From positions 1-64,000 of the forward strand of contig CANLGL010000024.1 of assembly GCA_947490345.1 (NCBI GenBank): DNA of 64,000 nt, given 5' to 3'. Positions 8,476 to 16,073 of this stretch are shown piece after piece. The notes beneath the pieces were generated by a model, which saw nothing but the letters and a program-made list of their open reading frames with translations, made no database searches and was not told the origin of the DNA. Position 1 is the first letter of the stretch, and the number at the start of each line of letters is the position of its first letter. The translations under genes were made by a program, and so were the position numbers. The DNA is from Deltaproteobacteria bacterium. Its GTDB lineage: Bacteria > Myxococcota_A > UBA796 > SXON01.

Positions 8476-8780
8476 GGATCGTCGCCGGCTTGCTGGTCGC
8501 GACCGGCTGCCTCGACTACGAGGAGGGCCGCGCCGCGGAGGGCGAAGCGGCGTGTCGACTCCGCGATGAGTGCAACCTCCTGGGCGAGGTCGGCTACGAC
8601 GGCGCTGCGGACTGCATCGCGGAGGCGACGTCGCAGCAGTGGCCTGTTTGCGATGCGTACCAGGCGGAGCGGATGCAGGAGTGCTTGGACGCGTGGGACG
8701 CCGCCATCGACGACGCGGCTTGCGACGTACTGCGGGACCCGCCGGAGGTGTGCGCGAAGGTGTGTGGCGCGGCCGAGTAA
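8472..8780 (+). CDS. small cysteine-rich lipoprotein
   Basis: This 102-residue protein starts with a GTG that overlaps the acyl-CoA dehydrogenase stop (GTGA). The N-terminus MRIVAGLLVATGC is a short signal peptide with a plausible lipobox, and about eight further Cys residues follow (ACRLRDEC, DCIAEA, VCDAYQ, ECLDAW, ACDVL, VCAKVC). The regular Cys spacing suggests a disulfide-bonded helical fold of the kind common in small myxobacterial surface lipoproteins. I do not recognise a named family. Coupling to a metabolic gene is probably just shared transcription. Confidence 0.65.
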   Translation: MRIVAGLLVATGCLDYEEGRAAEGEAACRLRDECNLLGEVGYDGAADCIAEATSQQWPVCDAYQAERMQECLDAWDAAIDDAACDVLRDPPEVCAKVCGAAE

Positions 8781-8788
8781 GATAAGCG

Positions 8789-10690
8789 CTACGGTTTGGT
8801 GGGGGTCCGCCGAAAGAGTCCCGACACCGTCTCAGCGGTGCTGCCAACCGTGGCGCCGCTCTGCGATTTCTCGTGTCGCGACTGGTGGAGGCGGATCTCC
8901 CGTTGCGCGTCCCGATTCTCCGGATCGGCCTCCACCGCCTGCCGGTAGCGCCGCATGGCTTCGGCGCTGCGGCCGTCCAGCTTCAAGATGTTGCCCATGG
9001 CGACGAGCACGTCGGCCCGCTTGCGCATGTCCGGGCATTGGAGGCTGTCGAGCGAGCCGAGCGCCGCTTCCGTGGTGAGGCGCTTGGAGAGCGCCCCCGC
9101 ACGAAGCGCGAAGAACGCGTGAGGCCAGGTGGTGGCGTCAACGCGCAGAGCCTCCAGGAAAAGGGCGTCGGCGCCCTTCCAATCGCGATTGCGGAACAGG
9201 ACCTCGGCGCGCTTGAACGCGACCCTCGCCGTCTGGTGGTCGCGCTCGCTGACCAGGCCGCGGCCAGACGCACGAGCCGTGAGGAAGCGTTGCCCCTCCG
9301 GGATTCCTCCGGGGGACCTCAACGTCTCATAGGCCGCATTGATTCTGGCGAAGCACGCCTCAGCCAACGAGCGCACCAGCGGCGGCGCCGAGAAGTACGT
9401 GTCGGGATGGTACTGCCGACTCACCGCGCGGTACCCGGAAACGACATCTTCCTCGGTGAGCTTCTTGAGGTCTCCGAGGCCGAGCACGTCCAACGGGTGG
9501 GCTCCCTCCGCGGCGGCCAGAACCGAGCGAAGGCGCGCCACCCGCGGGTCGTCACTGGTGTCCGAGGCGCCGGAGGACATGGCCGAGGCCATGCCACCGA
9601 CATGCCGTTCGAGCGGGCCGCCATCGACGAGCACCAACCCGAGCATGTAGAGCAGATCGAGCCCGCGGAGCATGTCCCCGCGCCTCTGGCCGTCACCCGC
9701 TTCCGCCGCGGCCAAAAGTGTCCCGACCGTGCTGGTCTTGCTGGCGAGACGGAGCAGCCGCATGGACGTGGCGTCCAGGCCCCAACGAGTCTCCGGCGAG
9801 TCATCCGGAACGCGAACGCGGACCCGCGCCTCGTCGACCGCACGCCAGTTGCGCTCCACCGTAGCGGCGGCACGTCCAAGTCGCATACCCGCCGCCAGCA
9901 CGCGAGGGAGCGGAGCGGGCAACGGAAACGAGCCCGCAGGGGGCGCTACGCCGGGCTCAAAGCGCACCGCACCGCCCCTGAACTCTAACGAACGGGCCAA
10001 CCACTCACCCAGCGACGACGTCGCGACGTCAAGAATACTCTCGATGGGATGTCCGGCGCCCACGGCCTCGGCGACGTCTCGTTGCAGATGCCGATGGTCG
10101 GGTAGCGTCGGCGAAAGCGCCCGTAGCGTCCCGGGCAGGCCCTCGAAATGCATGACGCGCGCGGCGCGGAGGACGATCCTGACCGTACCGTCGGCGGTCT
10201 CCACCACCAGGACCCCCGTCGCATCGAGACGGTGCGCCAGAAAAAGCATTCTCAACGGAGGGACACGCTCAATGGGCCCACGGACCGAGGCCAAGAACGC
10301 GGCTCCGCTCCAGTCGCCGCCACCGGATGACCGCGTCACCTGCTCTACAAACGCCGTGATTCGCCGCGGATCGGGTGGCCTGCCAATCCCGCCCAGAACA
10401 CGGATGCCCCGAGCACGGGCTAGCCCGACCGCATCACCGGGAAAGTCCCCCACGAAAAGCACCACGCCCGGCGGGTGGTCCAACCGCCCCAGCCTCTGGG
10501 CCAGCTCGAATCCATCCATTCCCGGCATCGCAATGTCGGTCACCACGAGGTCGTAGCCGTCTTGGCCCACCATCCGAAGGGCGAGAACTCCGCTCTCGGC
10601 GGACGCCACCTCGTGGCCGAGCCCCTGGATCAGCTCCGCCAGCTCCACACGGGAGGCGGGGGTGTCGTCTACAACCAGGATCCGAGCCAA
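8789..10690 (-). CDS. receiver - DUF4388 - J domain - TPR fusion protein
   Basis: This 633-residue protein starts with MARILVVDD at a TTG, with GGAG seven bases upstream; the longer frame would overlap the thioredoxin gene. Residues 1-115 are a response-regulator receiver with phospho-acceptor Asp52 (VVTDIAMPGMDG); its switch positions look unusual, FVGD instead of a Thr/Ser and GRP instead of KP. About residues 140-245 resemble a DUF4388/PATAN domain (ATGVLVVETADG, MHFEGLPG). Residues 398-465 are a J domain with HPD at 428-430 (SRQYHPDTYF), and TPR helices fill 470-600. It may couple a phosphorelay signal to Hsp70 (DnaK) activity, but no kinase or DnaK gene is nearby. Domain calls are firm; the overall function is open. 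Confidence 0.8.
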   Translation of the reverse strand: MARILVVDDTPASRVELAELIQGLGHEVASAESGVLALRMVGQDGYDLVVTDIAMPGMDGFELAQRLGRLDHPPGVVLFVGDFPGDAVGLARARGIRVLGGIGRPPDPRRITAFVEQVTRSSGGGDWSGAAFLASVRGPIERVPPLRMLFLAHRLDATGVLVVETADGTVRIVLRAARVMHFEGLPGTLRALSPTLPDHRHLQRDVAEAVGAGHPIESILDVATSSLGEWLARSLEFRGGAVRFEPGVAPPAGSFPLPAPLPRVLAAGMRLGRAAATVERNWRAVDEARVRVRVPDDSPETRWGLDATSMRLLRLASKTSTVGTLLAAAEAGDGQRRGDMLRGLDLLYMLGLVLVDGGPLERHVGGMASAMSSGASDTSDDPRVARLRSVLAAAEGAHPLDVLGLGDLKKLTEEDVVSGYRAVSRQYHPDTYFSAPPLVRSLAEACFARINAAYETLRSPGGIPEGQRFLTARASGRGLVSERDHQTARVAFKRAEVLFRNRDWKGADALFLEALRVDATTWPHAFFALRAGALSKRLTTEAALGSLDSLQCPDMRKRADVLVAMGNILKLDGRSAEAMRRYRQAVEADPENRDAQREIRLHQSRHEKSQSGATVGSTAETVSGLFRRTPTKP

Positions 10691-10774
10691 GGCGCCGCTC
10701 CGGGGCGCATCGTATCGCACCCACGCGCCAGCGGGGACGGGGGCGGTTACGAGCCAGCCCTCACTGGTGTGATC

Positions 10775-11098
10775 ATGGCCGGCGTCCCGTACATCTCCGA
10801 TAGCGAATTCAAATCCAAGGTCCTCGACAGCGCGGTGCCTGTGCTCCTGGACTTCACCGCAGCGTGGTGCGGGCCGTGCAAGGCCATCGCGCCGCTTCTG
10901 GACCAGGTCCAGACCGAGAAGGGCGCGGCGATCGCTGTCTACAAGCTCGACATCGACGACAACCCCGACACGCCGTTGCAATTCAGCGTGCAGTCGATTC
11001 CGACGCTGCTGCTGTTCAAGAACGGCAAGCTGGTCAACCGCAACGTCGGCGCGCTCAACAAGGGCAAGCTCGACCAGTTTGTCGCGACGGCGCTCTGA
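10775..11098 (+). CDS. thioredoxin
   Basis: This 107-residue protein is a standard cytoplasmic thioredoxin that reduces protein disulfides. It has the active site WCGPC (Cys32, Cys35) within FTAAWCGPCKAIAPLL and the cis-Pro loop QSIPTLLLFKNG. The normal length and lack of a signal peptide argue for TrxA-type rather than an exported variant. It is divergent from the receiver/DnaJ gene and is followed by a GC-rich hairpin at 11109-11136. The start ATG gives the family's expected N-terminus; the longer open frame upstream overlaps the divergent gene and is not used. Confidence 0.93.
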   Translation: MAGVPYISDSEFKSKVLDSAVPVLLDFTAAWCGPCKAIAPLLDQVQTEKGAAIAVYKLDIDDNPDTPLQFSVQSIPTLLLFKNGKLVNRNVGALNKGKLDQFVATAL

Positions 11099-11108
11099 CT
11101 AATGAGAG

Positions 11109-11136
11109 GGGGACGGGGCCTGCGGCCCCTTCCCAT
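11109..11136. terminator. GC-rich hairpin between convergent genes
   Basis: GGGGCC (11115-11120) pairs with GGCCCC (11124-11129) around a TGC loop, with further G/C-rich flanks. It lies in the 94 bases between the thioredoxin stop and the convergent ABC gene's stop, so it could end transcription from both sides. It has no T-tract, so it is not a classic intrinsic terminator. It also resembles the left hairpin of the dispersed element at 47393 and 48344. Confidence 0.4.
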
Positions 11137-11192
11137 CCCGCCCAGCCGCAGAGCGGCCTCCAGCAGCCTCCGAAGGGTGCGAAGACGAAGGT

Positions 11193-12155
11193 CTAGCTGA
11201 TCCGACGCCCGGTCAGAGGATCGAAGCGGAGCGTGCGCGTCAGCTCGACTTGAACGCGGCCGGACGGTACGGCGCCTTCAACACGGGCAACCACCGCCTC
11301 CCCGCCCAGGCGAAGGTGGACGTGGGACTCGTGACCCAGCCGTTCCACGACCTCAACCTCCGCGGTGTGCGGTCCGGAGCCCAGCCGGATCGCCTCCGGG
11401 CGCACGCCGACCACGGTGCCGGGCTCAAGCCGCTCGAGGAAGTTCATCGCGGGCGAGCCAATGAACCCGGCGACGAACCGGTTCGCCGGCTCGAGGTACA
11501 GCTCGTCGGGCGTGCCAACCTGCTGCACCACGCCCTGGTTCAGCACGACGATCCGGTCGGCCAGCGTCAGTGCCTCGGTCTGATCGTGGGTGACGTACAC
11601 GGTCGTCGTCCGAAGCTCTTGATGTTGCCGCTTGAGCTCCACGCGGACCGAGGTGCGCAAAGACGCATCGAGGTTTGACAGCGGCTCGTCGAACAAGAAC
11701 ACCTTCGGCCGGCGGACGATGGCGCGCCCCATCGCGACACGTTGTCGTTGGCCACCGCTGAGCTCTCGTGGATATCGGTCCAGAAGCTGGCCCAGGCCCA
11801 ATTGGCGGGCGGCCTCGTGCACCCGCGAATCGGTGTCCGGCGCTCGCCGAAGCCGCAGTGCGAAGCCCATATTTTCCCGCACCGTCATGTGCGGATACAA
11901 CGCGTAGCTCTGGAAGACCATCGCGACATCGCGCTCACGAGGTGCGACCTCGTTCACCCGGCGCCCATCGATGCGCAGCTCGCCACCGGTCACGTCCTCC
12001 AGCCCCGCCACGCAGCGCAAAAGTGTGCTCTTTCCGCAGCCTGACGGTCCCACCAGCACCACGAATTCGCCGTCAGCAACATCGAGATCGACGCGGTGAA
12101 GCACCGCGACGTCGCCGTACCGCTTTTCGATGCCATCGAAGCTGAGGGTCGCCAC
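11193..12155 (-). CDS. ABC transporter ATP-binding protein, MalK/UgpC-like
   Basis: This 320-residue ATPase powers a carbohydrate-type ABC importer. It shows Walker A GPSGCGKST (residues 36-44), the Q-loop in AMVFQSYALYPHMTVREN, signature ELSGGQRQRVAMGRA, Walker B VFLFDEPLSNLDA and the switch His in YVTHDQTEAL. The C-terminal part (AMNFLERLEPG, GVRPEAIRLG) is the TOBE-type regulatory domain of the MalK/UgpC group, though shorter than in E. coli MalK. The GTG start at VATLSFDGIEKRYG is chosen because upstream codons fall inside the methyltransferase gene. No permease or binding-protein gene is next to it, so this is an orphan ATPase that may serve several importers. Confidence 0.9.
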   Translation of the reverse strand: MATLSFDGIEKRYGDVAVLHRVDLDVADGEFVVLVGPSGCGKSTLLRCVAGLEDVTGGELRIDGRRVNEVAPRERDVAMVFQSYALYPHMTVRENMGFALRLRRAPDTDSRVHEAARQLGLGQLLDRYPRELSGGQRQRVAMGRAIVRRPKVFLFDEPLSNLDASLRTSVRVELKRQHQELRTTTVYVTHDQTEALTLADRIVVLNQGVVQQVGTPDELYLEPANRFVAGFIGSPAMNFLERLEPGTVVGVRPEAIRLGSGPHTAEVEVVERLGHESHVHLRLGGEAVVARVEGAVPSGRVQVELTRTLRFDPLTGRRIS

Positions 12156-12174
12156 CCAGGCGCAATAACCGGCC

Positions 12175-12630
12175 TCACCGCCGCTTGAGGACCACCTCGA
12201 GCTCCGCCTCACCCCCGCTACCGGGGCGGCAGCGCACCACGTCGAAGTGCGCTGATACCGCGTGCAGAAGCGCGCTGGCGTCGACGGCGAAGGCCCCGAA
12301 CAGCTGACCGCCGGGCGCCAGCGCCCGCGCGGCGGCTTGCACATACGCCACCCGGTCCCCACCAGCGAACGCGCCGCGCTCACACACCAGATCGAAACGA
12401 CCACCAAAGTCGGTCGCCCCGAAGTCCGCTGCGAGCACCGGCAGGTCGCCGACCGGCGAGGCCTCGGGGTCGACGATCGTCACATCGTACCCGCGCGCGT
12501 CCAGCGCCCGGGCCTCGTGGCCGCTCCCGGCACCGACCAAGAGTACCCGCGCGGGCGGTGGCTTCACATGCGGCAACAGCCGCACGATCACGGTGGAAGG
12601 ACGATCAACACGCGCGCCGGAGCCGTTCAT
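12175..12630 (-). CDS. class I SAM-dependent methyltransferase
   Basis: This 151-residue protein is a compact Rossmann-fold methyltransferase. Motif I is VLLVGAGSGHEARALDARG, followed by the acidic VTIVDPE that ends strand 2; later strands show FDLVCERGAF and ALAPGGQLFGAF. There are few residues outside the core fold, so the substrate is probably small (thiopurine-type or a metabolite), but nothing in the sequence names it. It ends 19 bases before the ABC ATPase start on the same strand, so the two may be co-transcribed. TAGCCC lies six bases before the ATG and no Shine-Dalgarno sequence is visible. Confidence 0.82.
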   Translation of the reverse strand: MNGSGARVDRPSTVIVRLLPHVKPPPARVLLVGAGSGHEARALDARGYDVTIVDPEASPVGDLPVLAADFGATDFGGRFDLVCERGAFAGGDRVAYVQAAARALAPGGQLFGAFAVDASALLHAVSAHFDVVRCRPGSGGEAELEVVLKRR

Positions 12631-12649
12631 CGCCGGGGGCTAACGCGCC

Positions 12650-13201
12650 TCACCCACAGTCGATGGACAAACGGAACGGCGCGGCCGCCGCCCCAGCGGT
12701 GTCGACCACGATCGCCCAGGTGTTGTTCTCTGGGAAACCGCCGAAAAGCACCGAAATCGAACCCGTCCCCTCGTCCCCTTCACAAGCCGTGGCACTTCCT
12801 TCTGGGTCCGGACACACCGCCGCATCGGCCCATCGCAAGACGGACAGCCCCATATGCGCGCATGGTGCGTCCAGCCGCGCGTGGGCGTACACGTCGTCCC
12901 CCGCGTCGACGAAGTACACCCGTTCGGTGCCGGTGTAGCCCTGGGCCGCGAGGTCGGTCAGGCAGAACAGGTGCCCGTAGTCCTCAGTTTCGTAGGTGGA
13001 CAATCCGCCAGCGGTCGTGGCCGTGACCTCACCTCCGCAGGCGAGGCTGCCGCTGTAGCAGTCCGGTCCGACCGGAACCGAGGCATCTTGTGCAGAGGAG
13101 CAGAGCGAATCGTCCGCCGCGTCGCTGTCCTCCAACGCGGTGTCCCCCGAACCATCTGGGGCGCCGACGAACCCTACGCAGGCAAGCACGAGCATGAGCA
13201 T
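12650..13201 (-). CDS. lipoprotein of unknown function
   Basis: This 183-residue protein has a very short signal peptide with the lipobox LVLAC (Cys8), then a Asp/Ser-rich linker (SGDTALEDSDAADDS). The mature domain has paired Cys residues (LCSSAQ, DCYSGSLAC, LFCLTD, PCAHMG, VCPDPEG, ACEGDEG, DCG) and a C-terminal half that reads like a pre-peptidase C-terminal or similar beta-sandwich (TERVYFVDAGDD, FPENNTWAIVVDT), a fold often found on secreted proteins. I do not assign a function. TAGGGT lies six bases before the ATG and there is no Shine-Dalgarno sequence, so the message may be leaderless. Confidence 0.7.
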   Translation of the reverse strand: MLMLVLACVGFVGAPDGSGDTALEDSDAADDSLCSSAQDASVPVGPDCYSGSLACGGEVTATTAGGLSTYETEDYGHLFCLTDLAAQGYTGTERVYFVDAGDDVYAHARLDAPCAHMGLSVLRWADAAVCPDPEGSATACEGDEGTGSISVLFGGFPENNTWAIVVDTAGAAAAPFRLSIDCG

Positions 13202-13324
13202 GGAGAAACCCTATCAACGGTCAAGAGTTGCGGCCGCGTCAGCGAGGCGTAAAGACCGCGGCACCGCGGGCATCGTCGCTTGCCTTCAGCCCCCGTTGAG
13301 CCTAGGATGCTATGTGACGTTCAG

Positions 13325-14092
13325 GTGACGACAGTCGTGCAGCGGAAGTATCGATTCGAGATCAAGTATCGACTGGATGTCGACAGCGCCGCCGCGATTC
13401 GCCGTTGGATCCTCAGTACCGGCCACCTCGCCCCGGACGCCTTCGGTGAAGGTGGAAGTGCAGCATATAACGTGCACTCCTTGTACCTGGACAGCGCGGA
13501 CTGGGTGATCTACCGGGAAACGAGGGCGGGGCTGCAGCAACGCTACAAAGTGCGGGCCCGCTGCTACAACTGGGCGTCCCCGCGAAAGGTCTTTCTCGAA
13601 GTCAAGCACCGAGCGAATGAGAGCATGTGGAAGACCCGGGCTGAGGTCACTCTGGCGGACGCGGTCCGGGTGATCAACGGCGAGCCTCCTGAGTTGCCCG
13701 TCACCAGCGACGCGATGGAAAACTTTCGCGGCCTCGTCGACCGTCGTCACCTGTTCCCGCGGTGCTGGGTCAGCTATCGACGTCACGCCTACGTAGGCGG
13801 CGTGCGGGACCTTGTCCGCGTCACCTTCGACTCGCGGGTCGTTGCCGCCCCCCCGACCGGCGACCTGTCCGAGCCGCCGCGGTGGTACACGATCCCGGAG
13901 TCGGCAGGAATTGAGATTCTCGAACTCAAGTATTCTGGTTCCTACCCGTCTTGGGTTGCTGAGATGGTCCGTCGGTTCGATCTGGAGAGGAAGGCGTTTT
14001 CGAAGTTCCGTTACGGAATCGATCTGATCACGGACCCCGAAGGTCCGGTCGTTCAAGAGCTCGGCGCGGCCGCCGCGGGGATGGCCCAGTGA
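13325..14092 (+). CDS. VTC-domain protein (polyphosphate polymerase-like)
   Basis: This 255-residue protein matches the VTC domain, the triphosphate-tunnel fold that makes polyphosphate from ATP in yeast Vtc4. Charged strands typical of the tunnel are visible: KYRFEIKYRL, NVHSLYLDS, YKVRARCYNW, VFLEVKHR, SYRRHAY, VRVTFDSRV, EILELKY and the closing FSKFRYGIDL. A GTG start at 13325 is chosen; the earlier ATG at 13307 overlaps TAGGAT (13303-13308), a possible -10 element. The stop overlaps the DUF4956 gene (GTGA). In bacteria VTC proteins often sit beside DUF4956 proteins, as here. Whether the product is polyphosphate is not shown by the sequence. Confidence 0.85.
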   Translation: MTTVVQRKYRFEIKYRLDVDSAAAIRRWILSTGHLAPDAFGEGGSAAYNVHSLYLDSADWVIYRETRAGLQQRYKVRARCYNWASPRKVFLEVKHRANESMWKTRAEVTLADAVRVINGEPPELPVTSDAMENFRGLVDRRHLFPRCWVSYRRHAYVGGVRDLVRVTFDSRVVAAPPTGDLSEPPRWYTIPESAGIEILELKYSGSYPSWVAEMVRRFDLERKAFSKFRYGIDLITDPEGPVVQELGAAAAGMAQ

Positions 14093-14763
14093 CCAACCCC
14101 CTCGACTGGGTTCAAACTAGCGGTAGCGGCCCGAACGCGGCCACCATCGTGCTCGATCTGCTCCTGTCCTACGTGCTGGCCCAGCTCGTGGCCTGGCTGT
14201 ACATCTGGACCCACCGTGGGTTGAGCTACAGCCGTAATCTGACCCACAGCATCATCATCATCGCGATGGTGGTGACCTCGGTCATGTTGGTCGTGGGCGA
14301 CAGCATCGCGCGCGCGTTCGGCCTCGTCGGCGCGCTCGCAATCATCCGATTCCGCACCGTCCTGCGCGACACCCGCGACACCGTCTTCATCTTCTTGGCC
14401 CTGACCATCGGCATCGCCATCGGTGCCCACCACTATGCGGTCGCGATTGCCTCGACCGTTGTCATCGGGTTGGTCGCGGTCCAACTCAGCGTCACGGGGT
14501 TCGGGCAGCGGCACACCGACACGGGCGTGGTTCGTATTCGGAGCACCGCCGCCATCGAGACCCTTGAAGGCATTCTCGCCAACTGGTGCCGTACGCACCA
14601 GCTCCTGTCGCTCAAAGAAGCGACCGGGGGCGAGTCCGAGTACAGTTTTGAGGTGCGCTTGTACCACCCGGCTGATCGCGAGGACCTCGTTGCCGCCCTG
14701 CGAAGCGTAGGCGGGACGTCCAGCGTCACCGTAGCCCTCGAAGAGCGAGCTGAAGAATGGTAA
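14089..14763 (+). CDS. DUF4956 family membrane protein
   Basis: This 224-residue protein has about four membrane segments in its first 135 residues (IVLDLLLSYVLAQLVAWLYI, IIIIAMVVTSVMLVVG, TVFIFLALTIGIAIG, AVAIASTVVIGLVAV) and a cytoplasmic C-terminal alpha-beta domain with an ACT-like look (STAAIETLEGILANWC to VTVALEE). The conserved ARAFGLVGALAIIRFRT loop between helices 2 and 3 is the hallmark of DUF4956. It starts with GTG overlapping the VTC stop and overlaps the HlyD-like gene by seven bases, so all three are translationally coupled. It is probably the membrane partner of the VTC protein, perhaps moving the polymer across the membrane. Confidence 0.85.
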   Translation: MTNPLDWVQTSGSGPNAATIVLDLLLSYVLAQLVAWLYIWTHRGLSYSRNLTHSIIIIAMVVTSVMLVVGDSIARAFGLVGALAIIRFRTVLRDTRDTVFIFLALTIGIAIGAHHYAVAIASTVVIGLVAVQLSVTGFGQRHTDTGVVRIRSTAAIETLEGILANWCRTHQLLSLKEATGGESEYSFEVRLYHPADREDLVAALRSVGGTSSVTVALEERAEEW

Positions 14764-15833
14764 AGCGAACGATGCCCCTCGCGCGCAGGGTACGCGCCAA
14801 TCTCGGCGCAATCGCCAACGCGGCGGTGTGGGGCGGCAGCGCCATCTTCTGCGCGCTCTTGTACCTGGCAGGGGGCTCGGAGGGCGGCACGCGAGCCGTG
14901 GCTGTGGTCGTTCGTCACCCCGTCGTCGTGCCGATCAGCGGCCGACTTGCCGCGATCGAGGTCGTAGTGGGTGCTCGCGTGGAGGCAGGGCAACAACTTG
15001 GGCTGGTGGCGGTTCCCGGTCTTGAGCAGCGCATCGTCGCCGCGCAGGCCGAGCTCCAGGTGCTCCACAGCACCCTCGCCGCCGGCGACCCCGCCGAAGC
15101 CCGCCGCTACGCCAAGGACACCGCCGGAGCTCAGGCCCGTTGGCTGTCGGCGCGTGTCGAGTGGGAATCGGTGCGAGCCGAGCAGGTGGGCGTGGACGCT
15201 GAGCTGTCGCGGCTGCGGTCGCCCGGACTGGCGGTGTCCGCGATCGAGGTGGAACGCCTCTCGGCGCGGCGCGACACCCTCGCTGCCCGCGGCGCCGCCC
15301 TGTCTGAAGGGGTCGACGCGCTGGAGCGCGCGTACGTCGTGGCCAGTGGATTCGAAGCAGCCGGGGCAGACACGGTGCTGGAGGCCCGCGTCCAGGCTGC
15401 TGCCGCGCGCGTTGAAGAGTTGCGCGCCCTACAAGAGGCCGCAATCCTGCGAGCGCCCGCGGCCGGCACCGTGGCCGCTGTCCCGCGCACGGTGGGCGCC
15501 ACCCCCACCGACATCGGCACGTTGCCAGCGCCGGGAACCTGGGTCGAGGCCGGGATTGCCGCCCTTTCGGTGGTCGAGACCTCGTCGCGCGAAGCCGTCG
15601 CCTACCTGCCCCCATCGGTGGCCAGGGAGCTGAAGACGGGCGAGCCCGTGACCCTGGTCTCGACCGACCGGCAGTCCATCGCGTCGACGGTGGTAGCCGT
15701 CGGAGCCGCGGTCGAGCCCGTCCCGCTTCGGCAATTGGCCGATCCGACGCTGGTCGAGTGGGGCGTGCCAGTGACGGTGCGCACCAACGCCGCAGTGCTG
15801 ACGCCCGGCGAGGCCTTCAGCTACATACGCTGA
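14757..15833 (+). CDS. HlyD-like membrane fusion protein
   Basis: This 358-residue protein has one N-terminal membrane helix (AIANAAVWGGSAIFCALLYLAG), a first half of a lipoyl/barrel-sandwich domain (VVVPISGRLAAIEVVVGARVEAGQQL), a long coiled coil (about residues 90-225) and the return half-domain (AAILRAPAAGTVAAV), then a beta-barrel region. This is the layout of periplasmic adaptor proteins in secretion and efflux systems. It overlaps the DUF4956 gene by seven bases and closes the VTC operon. No ABC exporter or outer-membrane factor is nearby. I infer that it carries a product of the VTC/DUF4956 pair across the periplasm; an efflux role is the main alternative. Confidence 0.78.
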   Translation: MVKRTMPLARRVRANLGAIANAAVWGGSAIFCALLYLAGGSEGGTRAVAVVVRHPVVVPISGRLAAIEVVVGARVEAGQQLGLVAVPGLEQRIVAAQAELQVLHSTLAAGDPAEARRYAKDTAGAQARWLSARVEWESVRAEQVGVDAELSRLRSPGLAVSAIEVERLSARRDTLAARGAALSEGVDALERAYVVASGFEAAGADTVLEARVQAAAARVEELRALQEAAILRAPAAGTVAAVPRTVGATPTDIGTLPAPGTWVEAGIAALSVVETSSREAVAYLPPSVARELKTGEPVTLVSTDRQSIASTVVAVGAAVEPVPLRQLADPTLVEWGVPVTVRTNAAVLTPGEAFSYIR

Positions 15834-15847
15834 AGCCTCGGTCGGTA

Positions 15848-16039
15848 TCAGGGCCCCGCTACGTCGCCGCTGGTGTACAGCGTGGCCATCGCGGCACCCG
15901 CGTCTTTCATCGCTTTGGACACCGCAGGCACGTAGGCATACGACGCAGCCACGACAGCGACCACCAGGACGCTGAGCAACAGCGCCCATTCCACGGTTGA
16001 TTGTCCTTTACGTTGGCTGCGCATCAGGTTTGTTCGCAT
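15848..16039 (-). CDS. Flp-like pilin (orphan)
   Basis: This 63-residue protein has the form of a type IVb (Flp/Tad) pilin: a short basic leader (MRTNLMRSQRKGQ) with a Gly-Gln processing site, then STVEWALLLSVLVVAVVAASYAY, the hydrophobic assembly helix with Glu near position 5 of the mature form. A short tail follows. Cleavage by a prepilin peptidase is expected after Gly. No Tad genes (tadA, tadB, rcpA) lie in the window, so it is either an orphan pilin or served in trans. The ATG at 16039 is chosen; 16024 is also possible, and neither has a Shine-Dalgarno sequence. It is divergent from the TPR gene at 16074. Confidence 0.7.
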   Translation of the reverse strand: MRTNLMRSQRKGQSTVEWALLLSVLVVAVVAASYAYVPAVSKAMKDAGAAMATLYTSGDVAGP

Positions 16040-16073
16040 AACGCGATAGGCTGCGGCGTCGCCCTCGGCCCTC

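Noticed and set aside
7321-8847. Open frame of 508 codons antisense to the acyl-CoA dehydrogenase
   Set aside because: The sense protein has full family motifs; the antisense product is Arg/Pro-rich and unrecognisable.
12156-12407. Upstream extension of the ABC ATPase frame by 84 codons
   Set aside because: It overlaps the methyltransferase gene and has no ATPase family sequence; the GTG at 12155 gives the standard N-terminus.
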